From Lachnospiraceae bacterium (GTDB lineage: Bacteria > Bacillota > Clostridia > Lachnospirales > Lachnospiraceae): a DNA stretch of 64,000 nt. Where the stretch lies: assembly GCA_017635395.1 (NCBI GenBank), contig JAGBLN010000035.1, forward strand, positions 1 through 64,000, in the 5' to 3' direction. The notes under the pieces were generated by a model. It searched no databases, had not been told where the DNA came from, and saw only the letters and a list, made by a program, of their open reading frames with translations. The position numbers and the translations under genes are program-made. The number at the start of each line of letters is the position of its first letter. The stretch's first letter is position 1. Shown in pieces: positions 54,952 to 62,706 of the stretch.

Positions 54952-57900
54952 ATGGAAGCTAATAGTTTTGACGAATTTGAAATTCTGGAAAAAGAGAATC
55001 AGGAAAACGACAAGCTACTGGCCAAGTCAAATAAGGATATTGAAGTGGAACTCCAGGAAATGATGGAAAAGGCCGGCAAAACGGATAATGACCTGGGATC
55101 CGGTTCCGAGAAGAAGGGGGGTAATCTTTTTTCCCGTCTGTTTAGCAAGCTGTTTAGCAAAAGCCCCAAAGATACAAGCGCGATAGAGATAGAGCTGGAG
55201 GATATTAAGCCGGAAGCTCTTATTGATGATGCTGACGGCGGAATAGGTCTGAAGGAAGAGAAAAAAGATGCAGACAAAACCGATGCCGCTAATGATACAG
55301 ACAAAGCCGATGCTGTCGATGATATAACTGGAGTCGGTAACGAGCTGGAAAAAATCGTCCAGAATTTCGATGACGAGGATGATAAAAAGAAAACAGGAGA
55401 AAAGCAAAAGAAAAATTCAAAGAAAAAATCAGGCAAAAAGTCAAAGGAAAAAGCAGCCCGGGATGATAGGGGAATAGAGCTGGAGGATCTTGATGGGCGG
55501 CTTGGTGAGGATGACGAAGAAGAAGAGGTGATTCCGGAGCGAGATGAGTATGTCTATGATCCAAAGTACCATTGGGGAACTACAAACCTGCTCCACAGCT
55601 TTATTTACCGAGATGGTGAGGAATACAATTATAGAAATCATGGAAGAATAAGAAACTGGTTTCATAAAACTTTATTCGGAAGCTATAGTTCTCAGGAAAA
55701 GAGCCGGAGGGAACTAGTAAAAGCTGAGAAAACGCATAAAAAGGAAGAGGAAGAGTCAGGGCGCTTCTACGGGGATGATGCGGGCTATAACCGCTGGGAA
55801 CATAATGCAGCCAGCAACTGGTTCCATGATAAGTGGTATCACATGAAGAACGCCCATAGAAAAGCTGTGGACAGGTTTTATAACCATGAGAAGGATTACC
55901 GCAACATGCCCTGGTATCAGAGGGCAATTTGGTGCGTGAAAAATCCTGTGGCGCGCATAATGGTAAATTTCCCCAGGACACACTTTGGCATGCAGGCCAG
56001 GGCAAATCTGCTTGATCGTATGCGCAAGCTATACCGCCAGGCTATCAGCGAAGGTGTTATTCCAAAGTCGAAACTGGGCGACTTGGATTACGACCCGTTA
56101 ACCGGTGCTGAAGGCAATATGACCCATGCTACGGAACAGAGGCAGCGTAAGTATGAAGCTGAAGCCCTGTCTAGCAAAAGGAAAACTAATGTTGATTATT
56201 TAAAGGCTGCCCGAGCTAATGTCCTTAAGCAGCTCATGATGATAAATGACACCAAAGATATAGTGGTGACGAGATGTGTCTCTCAGGGCGAGGATCCGGA
56301 AGCAGGCGTCAGAGAGTACATGAAGAATGAAACTGTACGGAAGGCTTTTGTTTCACACTTAAACGGATTAAGAAGGGCGGACTGGGAAATAGCCAAGCTG
56401 GAGGCCGTAGAAAATAAAACTGAAATGCCGGATGAATCCAAGGACCCGACGAAGAATCCAATTGAGATTGCTGAGGGGGATGAGGGAGTCGCACAGCTTA
56501 TTACTTTAGTGAATAAGGAACTGGGTCGTACTGATGAAACCGGCCTAGGATCCCAGAAACTATTAAATAAAACCTCACAGGATTTCATGAAGGAAAATAA
56601 GGATGTAGAGAGGCTTGAAAGTTATCAGAGTAATACAGCCTATGGTAACTATGCCAGCATAGGTATAAATAGTATGGTTTCCTATAAATTTGGAGGACCG
56701 GCATTGATGCTGACGGATGCGGCTTTAGCAGTTGAGAGCTATCTGGATGTAAAACACGCAAAGGAAAAAGGAGACACAATTACTGCAAGGAAGAAAGCTG
56801 TAGCGACGGCGAAATATGCGGCAGATATCTGGGACCGTGGCGGCGCTATGATTGCAGCTTATAAGGGATTGGAAGGCAGTGCGGCTGCAGGTTATGTAGG
56901 ACCGGGAACTATAGTGGCTGGTCTTGCTGACGTCGTGGGCGGCAGTATTGGCACGAGCCATTATAATGATGTCATTAAGGAAATGGAGGAGATTAAGAAA
57001 GAGCAGGAGGATAAGAACTCCCGCAAGTACAAGATGATAGATATGGTACATAATACTGCAGAAGCAGAGAGGCAGAGCAGCATAGGACAGATAGTCGGTG
57101 GTGTGGTGAATGCTGTCGGAGGTATATTGATGGCTACAGGTGCTCTTTCGACGGTGGGACTGATAGTATCCATAGGTTCTATGGGCATAAATATGATTGG
57201 GGATTCTTTAAGCGAAGGCAAGAAGAAAGATAAAGCGGCATCGAATGTAAATGTTGAAATGGGCCTGGTGGAAAGACAGCGTTTATTGTGGGATTACTAT
57301 CTCAAGCATGGCGGACAGCCCGGTGAATATAGCAGGGGCATAACCAAGAGGGCCGTGCTTATGGAAGAGGGCTTTGAAAAGGGTACAAGGTCACAGGCTG
57401 CATTCCAGCAGAGGATAAGCTATGCCCAGAAGATTACTGACAATCTTAATTCAGATAACCCGGATCCTACATATGAGAAGATGATCAAGAGCCTTAAGAT
57501 TGAAAAGGGCGAAGACGGTATGTACCATATGGAAGCTGTTGCAACAGGACTAGGGGCTGATTCAAAGAATATAGCAAGAACCTTCTTAGAGTCTACAAGC
57601 GATAATGAGTTTATCGATGTGGCAGAGAAAATGAAACGAAGAAATGAGAATATAGAGAAAAGCCATAGTAGGAATCTGACTGAAATGGCAACCAGCAGCG
57701 GAACCGATATTGTGGAGAAGGCGTTAAAAGACATAGACGAGAAGAAACGCCTTGAGGCGGAGGCCGAGGAAAAGAGAAAGAAAGAAGAGGAAGAAAAAAA
57801 GAAAAAGCAGGAAGAAGAGGCGGCTAAGAAGCTGGAAGAAGAAAAGAAGAAGACTGAGCCTAAGGAAGATAATAAGGAGCAGAATGCAGGGCCAATCGAA

Positions 57901-58053
57901 CAGAATGAAGAGAATAAAGAATCTGTTACGGAGCCAGCCGAACAGAAGAAAGAAGAAATAGTGGAAGCGGTGATAGAAGGAGAAAAGAAGCTGTCAGACG
58001 AAGAACAGAAAAAAATAGAAGAAGAAAAGAAGAAGAATCAAAAGAAACAATAA
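54952..58053 (+). CDS. Large Lys/Glu-rich protein with Gly-rich hydrophobic core, function unknown
   Basis: 1033 residues, no recognised family. In order: acidic head; basic amphipathic LFSRLFSKLFSKSPKD (about 60-75); alternating acidic (DADKTDAANDTDKADAVDD) and basic (KKNSKKKSGKKSKEK) low-complexity stretches to about 180; an aromatic/His-rich part (YDPKYHWGTTNLLHSF, NWFHDKWYHMKNAH) to about 350; a helical region; two hydrophobic Gly/Ala-rich segments at about 645-670 and 711-752 (GQIVGGVVNAVGGILMATGA) that could insert in membranes; and a charged coiled coil (about 925-1033). No signal peptide. It lies between an Afp15-like ATPase and a chaperone-like protein, so a cargo or scaffold of a secretion apparatus is an inference. 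AGGAGGGG precedes ATG 54952; the frame extends to ATG 54913. Confidence 0.7.
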   Translation: MEANSFDEFEILEKENQENDKLLAKSNKDIEVELQEMMEKAGKTDNDLGSGSEKKGGNLFSRLFSKLFSKSPKDTSAIEIELEDIKPEALIDDADGGIGLKEEKKDADKTDAANDTDKADAVDDITGVGNELEKIVQNFDDEDDKKKTGEKQKKNSKKKSGKKSKEKAARDDRGIELEDLDGRLGEDDEEEEVIPERDEYVYDPKYHWGTTNLLHSFIYRDGEEYNYRNHGRIRNWFHKTLFGSYSSQEKSRRELVKAEKTHKKEEEESGRFYGDDAGYNRWEHNAASNWFHDKWYHMKNAHRKAVDRFYNHEKDYRNMPWYQRAIWCVKNPVARIMVNFPRTHFGMQARANLLDRMRKLYRQAISEGVIPKSKLGDLDYDPLTGAEGNMTHATEQRQRKYEAEALSSKRKTNVDYLKAARANVLKQLMMINDTKDIVVTRCVSQGEDPEAGVREYMKNETVRKAFVSHLNGLRRADWEIAKLEAVENKTEMPDESKDPTKNPIEIAEGDEGVAQLITLVNKELGRTDETGLGSQKLLNKTSQDFMKENKDVERLESYQSNTAYGNYASIGINSMVSYKFGGPALMLTDAALAVESYLDVKHAKEKGDTITARKKAVATAKYAADIWDRGGAMIAAYKGLEGSAAAGYVGPGTIVAGLADVVGGSIGTSHYNDVIKEMEEIKKEQEDKNSRKYKMIDMVHNTAEAERQSSIGQIVGGVVNAVGGILMATGALSTVGLIVSIGSMGINMIGDSLSEGKKKDKAASNVNVEMGLVERQRLLWDYYLKHGGQPGEYSRGITKRAVLMEEGFEKGTRSQAAFQQRISYAQKITDNLNSDNPDPTYEKMIKSLKIEKGEDGMYHMEAVATGLGADSKNIARTFLESTSDNEFIDVAEKMKRRNENIEKSHSRNLTEMATSSGTDIVEKALKDIDEKKRLEAEAEEKRKKEEEEKKKKQEEEAAKKLEEEKKKTEPKEDNKEQNAGPIEQNEENKESVTEPAEQKKEEIVEAVIEGEKKLSDEEQKKIEEEKKKNQKKQ

Positions 58054-58068
58054 CGGAGGAATTCTGAA

Positions 58069-58608
58069 ATGACAGCTGCAGCGGTAAACAGTATGTTCGA
58101 AAAAGTTAATAAAGGCCTGGATGAATCCCTTGGGGAACAGGGCTATGAGCTGGTAAATGGTCCCAGTGAAGAACAGGATACCCATGAAGGCCAGACCGGC
58201 GGATATCTTGTGGCCAATGTTCCCTTTAATAAAGCAGGGGACAGGGTTCTTATGGAGCTGGCGGTCTTTGAACTGTTTGATGTAAAGGTACTACGTTATG
58301 ACACGACGATATTTGCAAATATCACGAATGATGGAGTCGATTCCCTGGACAGAGTGTTAGAGGAACTGAATCTTTTATGTCCTTTCGGTCACTTCAGCAT
58401 ATATGACGGAGACCTGTATCACAGGTATTCTGTAATTCTTCCTGAGTTTACTCCAGCAAAAAGTGATAAAATATCCGAGGCTGTACTTCTGGATATAGAT
58501 ACAATAAGAAAGATACTGGCTATAAATTTTAGTTCCCTGGAAGAAGCACTGGAGGATGATGACCAGTACTTAAGGCTTAAGAAAAAGACCGGGACTAAGA
58601 AAAAATAA
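58069..58608 (+). CDS. Small acidic protein, YbjN/secretion-chaperone-like
   Basis: 179 residues, unassigned. The pattern of a helix (NSMFEKVNKGLDESLGEQG), five or so amphipathic strands (GGYLVANVPF, RVLMELAVFEL, VLRYDTTIFANI), a helix around VLEELNLLCPFGHFSIYDGDLYHRYSVILPE and a last helix recalls YbjN and type III chaperone folds, which also have an 'N..cpfG.f....g.l..ry' stretch. It is encoded 15 bases after the 1033-residue protein and may be its partner. The Lys-rich tail (KKKTGTKKK) resembles that protein's end. ACGGAGGA is the Shine-Dalgarno. Confidence 0.6.
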   Translation: MTAAAVNSMFEKVNKGLDESLGEQGYELVNGPSEEQDTHEGQTGGYLVANVPFNKAGDRVLMELAVFELFDVKVLRYDTTIFANITNDGVDSLDRVLEELNLLCPFGHFSIYDGDLYHRYSVILPEFTPAKSDKISEAVLLDIDTIRKILAINFSSLEEALEDDDQYLRLKKKTGTKKK

Positions 58609-58626
58609 GATTAAAGGAGCAGAACT

Positions 58627-59670
58627 ATGAAAAAAAAGACTTTGGGACTTATGGCAGCGGCGGTTGCCTTGTTTGCATTCTCTGCGGGATGTACTGATGC
58701 AGGACAGGGAACTGTCCAGGAGGCACCGCAGGAAACAGCGGAAGAGACAACAGAAGAAACTACGGAAGAAAATACTGAATCCCAGGCAGAAGGGCAGATC
58801 CGTGTAGGCTCGCTTAAAGGCCCTACTACTATGGGGTTAGTAAACCTGATGAAGGACAGCGAGAACGGGGATGCCCTTGGTAATTACAGTTTTACTATGG
58901 AAACAGACGCGTCCGTGCTGATGGCATCCATGATAAGCGGTGACATCGATATAGCACTGGTGCCTGCCAACATGGCGTCAATAATGTACAACAAAACTGA
59001 AGGTCAGGTGAGCGTCATCGATATAAATACCCTTGGGGTTCTGGAGTGCGTAACCGGCAATCCGGATGTTGCATCCATAGAGGACCTGGCAGGCCAGACC
59101 ATCGTGACTACAGGCCAGGGAACTACTCCGGAGTATGTCCTGGAATACCTGCTTTCGGAATATAATGTGGAAGGCTACACCCTGGACTTTAAGTCGGAGG
59201 CAACCGAGGTGGCTGCTGCGCTGCAGGCTGACAGCAATACCGTAGCAGTACTGCCCCAGCCCTTTGCTACAGTAGCCTGTGCGCAGAACGAAGGCGTGGC
59301 AAGCGTATTTGCCCTTACGGATGCATGGGATGGACTTGATAACGGATCAAAGCTGCTTACCGGCGTGACTGTTGTAAGGAATGATTACCTGAATAACAAT
59401 ACTGAGGCAGTGGAGCTTTTCCTTTCTGAGCATAAAGCTAGCGCAGAGGCGGCAGTGAGCGATGTGGAGGGGACATCCGAGCTTATTGCTGAGTACGGAA
59501 TAATAGAGAAGGCACCTGTTGCCGCAAAGGCACTTCCCAAGTGTAACATAGTCTGTATCACAGGGGATGATATGAAGGCTTATCTGTCCGGATATCTTCA
59601 GGTGCTTTATGAGGCAGATCCTGCATCGGTAGGCGGGGCACTTCCTGAAGATAGTTTTTATGCAGAGTAA
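58627..59670 (+). CDS. ABC transporter substrate-binding lipoprotein (NMT1/THI5-like)
   Basis: 347 residues. Signal peptide with lipobox SAGC (Cys at 21), a Glu/Thr-rich spacer (about 30-58), then a binding fold of the NMT1/THI5/TauA type: IRVGSLKGPTTMGLVNLM, DIDIALVPANMASIMYN, DLAGQTIVTTGQGTTPEYVLEYLL and VAVLPQPFATVA. Relatives bind sulfonates, nitrate or pyrimidine/thiamine precursors; the ligand cannot be told here. It begins 18 bases after the preceding gene with no terminator between them, and overlaps the permease gene by 11 bases. Confidence 0.88.
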   Translation: MKKKTLGLMAAAVALFAFSAGCTDAGQGTVQEAPQETAEETTEETTEENTESQAEGQIRVGSLKGPTTMGLVNLMKDSENGDALGNYSFTMETDASVLMASMISGDIDIALVPANMASIMYNKTEGQVSVIDINTLGVLECVTGNPDVASIEDLAGQTIVTTGQGTTPEYVLEYLLSEYNVEGYTLDFKSEATEVAAALQADSNTVAVLPQPFATVACAQNEGVASVFALTDAWDGLDNGSKLLTGVTVVRNDYLNNNTEAVELFLSEHKASAEAAVSDVEGTSELIAEYGIIEKAPVAAKALPKCNIVCITGDDMKAYLSGYLQVLYEADPASVGGALPEDSFYAE

Positions 59671-60406
59671 ATTAAGAAAGTTTTTGGTGCTTTTGCTGTG
59701 GATCGCTGTCTGGCAGATAGTTTCCGTTATTGTCGGAAATGTATTTGTGATAGTCGGTCCATGGGAGACCTTATTGGCACTGTTCAGGCTGATAGGCGAG
59801 GGGAGTTTTTTCCCTTCTGTCGGCAAAAGTCTTGCCTGTATAATCTGCGGTTTTTTTGCAGGAAGCCTGATAGGATGCTTGTCAGCAGCCCTGGCGTACA
59901 GGTTCAGGCTGTTTAATGAGATAATAGAGCCTTTTTTTAAGGTGATAAAAACGGTGCCGGTGGTGAGTTTTATCATTCTGGTACTGATTTGGTTCAGCAA
60001 GGATTTGACTGCGACGCTTATAAGCATGACGGTAACGGCCCCTGTCATTTACTATAATATAAAGGCTGGGCTGGAAAGTACGGACAGGCAGATGCTGGAG
60101 ATGGCAGAGGTATTCCGTGTGGGTCCTGGAAGGAAACTTGCCTATATCTATATGCCGGAACTTAAGCCTTTTATAGTGAGTTCGGTGCAGTCTGCTTTCG
60201 GAATGGCATGGAAGAGCGGGGCGGCGGCAGAGGTCATAGGTCAGCCGCTTATGACCATAGGCAATGGCCTGTACAGGGGTAAAATCAACCTGGCAACTGA
60301 CGAGGTGCTTGCATGGACAGTGGCAATTGTTGTTCTGTCCGTGTTAACGGAGCATATGCTTATGTTTGTGGTTAGGAAGGCATGTCCAGGTAATGATAAG
60401 ACTTGA
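59660..60406 (+). CDS. ABC transporter permease (SsuC/TauC type)
   Basis: 248 residues with about six membrane spans. PWETLLALFRLIGEGSFFPSVGKSL is the family N-terminal region, and LEMAEVFRVGPGRKLAYIYMPELKPF is the EAA coupling loop. FKVIKTVPVVSFIILVLIWF is typical of the SsuC/TauC group. It overlaps both neighbours (11 and 14 bases), so the three transporter genes are translationally linked. The Shine-Dalgarno is weak, consistent with coupling. Confidence 0.9.
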   Translation: MQSKLRKFLVLLLWIAVWQIVSVIVGNVFVIVGPWETLLALFRLIGEGSFFPSVGKSLACIICGFFAGSLIGCLSAALAYRFRLFNEIIEPFFKVIKTVPVVSFIILVLIWFSKDLTATLISMTVTAPVIYYNIKAGLESTDRQMLEMAEVFRVGPGRKLAYIYMPELKPFIVSSVQSAFGMAWKSGAAAEVIGQPLMTIGNGLYRGKINLATDEVLAWTVAIVVLSVLTEHMLMFVVRKACPGNDKT

Positions 60407-60953
60407 AAATATAGCAAAATCTTATGACGGCCACAAGGTGCTGGAGGGCTTTTCAGCAGATATCGGAGACGGTGAGACCGTGATACTATACGGCGACTCC
60501 GGTGCCGGAAAGACTACCCTGTTACGGCTTGTGCTTGGACTTGAAAAGCCTGATGCGGGCAAAATAGATACATCTGGAGCGGATTTCTCGGTGGTTTTTC
60601 AGGAGGACAGGCTTTGCGCATATGCTGATGCGGTGGAAAATGTTACAATGGTAACTAAGGCGCTGTCGAAGGCGGAGGCGGAGAGTGAACTCGGGAGGCT
60701 GCTGCCTGAAGACAGGCTCCATATTCCGGTATGTGAGCTGTCCGGCGGGGAAAAGAGACGGACGGCTATAGTAAGGGCCATGTGCCATGCGGCAGATGCA
60801 TATCTTCTGGATGAGCCTTTTACGGGACTTGATGAGGATATGAAGCAGAAGGCTATGGAATATATTCAGGAAAAGACTTCAGGAAAAACGCTTATCATAA
60901 CGGCTCATGAAGAGTGGCAGTATGATAAGGGCAGAAAGATAGAGATAAAGTAA
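60393..60953 (+). CDS. Compact ABC transporter ATP-binding protein
   Basis: 186 residues, about 50-60 fewer than usual SsuB/TauB subunits, yet all motifs are present: Walker A GDSGAGKTT, Q-loop VVFQEDRLCAYADAVENV, signature ELSGGEKRRTAIVRAM, Walker B AYLLDEPFTGLDE and switch ITAHEE. The shortening is in loops and at the C-terminus after the H-switch. It overlaps the permease by 14 bases. ATG 60393 matches the family start (MIRLENIAKSYDGHKVL); a longer TTG frame from 60366 is unlikely. Confidence 0.9.
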   Translation: MIRLENIAKSYDGHKVLEGFSADIGDGETVILYGDSGAGKTTLLRLVLGLEKPDAGKIDTSGADFSVVFQEDRLCAYADAVENVTMVTKALSKAEAESELGRLLPEDRLHIPVCELSGGEKRRTAIVRAMCHAADAYLLDEPFTGLDEDMKQKAMEYIQEKTSGKTLIITAHEEWQYDKGRKIEIK

Positions 60954-60985
60954 CCGGAGGAACCTGAAGGGTTCTGGACAGTTAC
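60950..60985. repeat. Dispersed palindromic repeat, copy 3
   Basis: 36 bases matching 12034-12069 at 32 of 36 positions. It begins inside the stop codon of the ABC ATPase gene (TAA at 60951-60953). Right half GGGTTCTGGACAGTTAC; left half GTAACCGGAGGAACC. It can form a stem-loop and might also act as a weak terminator or processing site between the transporter and the hydrogenase gene. Confidence 0.75.
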
Positions 60986-61000
60986 GGGATATAATTATTA

Positions 61001-61028
61001 CAGAACAGTTAAAACAGAACAGTTAAAA
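61001..61028 (+). repeat. Two tandem copies of a 14-base repeat
   Basis: CAGAACAGTTAAAA occurs at 61001-61014 and again at 61015-61028, directly before the hydrogenase Shine-Dalgarno. Its GAACAGTTA core resembles the right end of the palindromic repeat 15 bases upstream, suggesting it arose by duplication of a repeat end. Confidence 0.6.
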
Positions 61029-61050
61029 AGAAAACAGGAGGTTACGGAAA

Positions 61051-62559
61051 ATGATCACAAATGACGGAGGACTGGTAAGGTTTAAGCATGATGTCGTTGA
61101 GGAAGTTTGCAGGCTGGCCTGGGAGGATAATCTCAACGAAGAAACAAAGAACGAACTTGTTTATAAGCTTATACCCGGCCCGAAGCCTAAGTTCAGATGC
61201 TGCATCTATAAGGAAAGGGAGATAGTCAGGGAGCGTATCCGTCTTGCCTGTGCAGAGAATACATCTGACAATCCTGATTCAAAAAATGTGGTGCAGGTTA
61301 TAAATGCGGCATGTGACGGATGTCCCACATCGTCTTATTCCGTTACGGATAACTGTAGATTCTGTCTGGGTAAGGCATGTAAGAGCAGCTGTAAGTTTGA
61401 TGCGATATCCCCCGGTGAAATCCGCATGCATATAGATTCTTCAAAGTGTAAGGAATGCGGAATGTGCGCCCAGAGCTGCCCTTATGATGCTATCGTACAT
61501 CTGGAGAGGCCCTGTAAAAAGGTATGTCCCGTGAATGCAATCACATACGATGAGAACGGTATCTGTAAGATCGATGAGAAAAAGTGCATAAGCTGCGGAC
61601 ACTGCATACATTCATGCCCTTTTGGTGCCATCGGTTCCAAGACATATTTAGTTCCTATCATAAAAGAAATACTGGCAGGAAAAGAGGTTATTGCCATGAC
61701 TGCACCTGCTATAGAAGGCCAGTTCGGTAATGACATAAGCATGGCAGCAATTAAGGCAAGCATAAAGAAGCTTGGTTTCTCGGATATGGTCGAGGTAGGA
61801 CTAGGCGGCGACATGACCGCTGCATACGAGTCCTTAGAGTGGACTCATGCGAAGAAAGAAGGCCGTAAGATGACCACATCCTGCTGTCCGGCCTTCATAA
61901 ATATGCTGAGGAAGCATTTCCCGGACCAGTACAAGGAAAATATGTCATCCATAGTTTCACCCATGTGTGCTATTTCAAGATACTTAAAGCTTACACATCC
62001 CGGATGCGTTACCGTATTCATAGGTCCCTGCATAGCAAAGAAATCAGAAGTTCTGGCTCCTACTGTTCCGGATAATGCAGATTATGTAATCACATTCGGT
62101 GAGCTTATAGCCCTTCTCAGATCGAAGGATGTAAAGATCGAACCCGTTGAAGAAGACTATCAGGAATCGTCATTATTCGGAAAGAAGTTCGCAGGCTCCG
62201 GCGGAGTGGCTGAAGCTGTTATCGAATGTATGCATGAGAGAGGCGAGAGTACGGATGACCTGAAGCTCAGAAAAGCAGCCGGCGGAAAGGAATGCTTTAC
62301 GGCTCTTGCTCTGCTGAAGGCCGGAAGACTGCCGGAAGATTTCATAGAGGGTATGGTATGTCCCGGAGGCTGCGTAGGCGGACCTTCCAAGCATAAGACA
62401 GAGCAGGAAGTACTGAAGGCAAGGAACAAGCTCTTTGAGAACGCTGATGACAGGAAGATAATCCCTAACCTTGCAGACTATCCTATGACGGAGTTCTCGA
62501 TGCACAGAAGCGGCGAGATGGATCCGGAAATGACCAAGGAAGTGCTGAAGACGGTGTAA
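61051..62559 (+). CDS. Monomeric [FeFe] hydrogenase with N-terminal ferredoxin domains
   Basis: 502 residues. The N-terminal half has Cys-rich cluster sites: ACDGCPTSSYSVTDNCRFCLGKACKSSC, then CKECGMCAQSCPYD and CISCGHCIHSCPFG for two [4Fe-4S] clusters, with PCKKVCPVNAI between them. The catalytic half has H-cluster motifs: L1 TSCCPAF (about 276), L2 IGPCIAKKSE and L3 EGMVCPGGCVGGPSKH. L3 differs from the standard ACxGGCxxGGG form, pointing to the less studied group B type rather than group A. It would exchange electrons with ferredoxin and produce or sense hydrogen in the cytoplasm. CAGGAGG lies 10 bases before ATG. Confidence 0.92.
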   Translation: MITNDGGLVRFKHDVVEEVCRLAWEDNLNEETKNELVYKLIPGPKPKFRCCIYKEREIVRERIRLACAENTSDNPDSKNVVQVINAACDGCPTSSYSVTDNCRFCLGKACKSSCKFDAISPGEIRMHIDSSKCKECGMCAQSCPYDAIVHLERPCKKVCPVNAITYDENGICKIDEKKCISCGHCIHSCPFGAIGSKTYLVPIIKEILAGKEVIAMTAPAIEGQFGNDISMAAIKASIKKLGFSDMVEVGLGGDMTAAYESLEWTHAKKEGRKMTTSCCPAFINMLRKHFPDQYKENMSSIVSPMCAISRYLKLTHPGCVTVFIGPCIAKKSEVLAPTVPDNADYVITFGELIALLRSKDVKIEPVEEDYQESSLFGKKFAGSGGVAEAVIECMHERGESTDDLKLRKAAGGKECFTALALLKAGRLPEDFIEGMVCPGGCVGGPSKHKTEQEVLKARNKLFENADDRKIIPNLADYPMTEFSMHRSGEMDPEMTKEVLKTV

Positions 62560-62595
62560 CTAAATAAACGGATAGCTATTAGGAAATGTTATCAT

Positions 62596-62630
62596 AAAGG
62601 CGGTATTGATATATAATGCCGCCTTTTGTT
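62596..62630 (+). terminator. Terminator after the hydrogenase gene
   Basis: AAAGGCGGTATT (62596-62607) pairs with AATGCCGCCTTT (62615-62626), one T-G pair, then TGTTTG. A 12-bp stem separating the hydrogenase from pyrC. Confidence 0.75.
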
Positions 62631-62706
62631 TGGAGGTATAGCCTTACCGGGCGTGGCAGGGGCTTGTATACAGATTAAGTATCAGGATAACAGGAGAAAT
62701 GGTGGT

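Noticed and set aside
57752..57961. Very basic 69-codon frame (Lys/Arg only runs)
   Set aside because: It is the +2 reading of the Glu/Lys repeat of the 1033-residue protein; composition follows from the GAA/AAG repeat.
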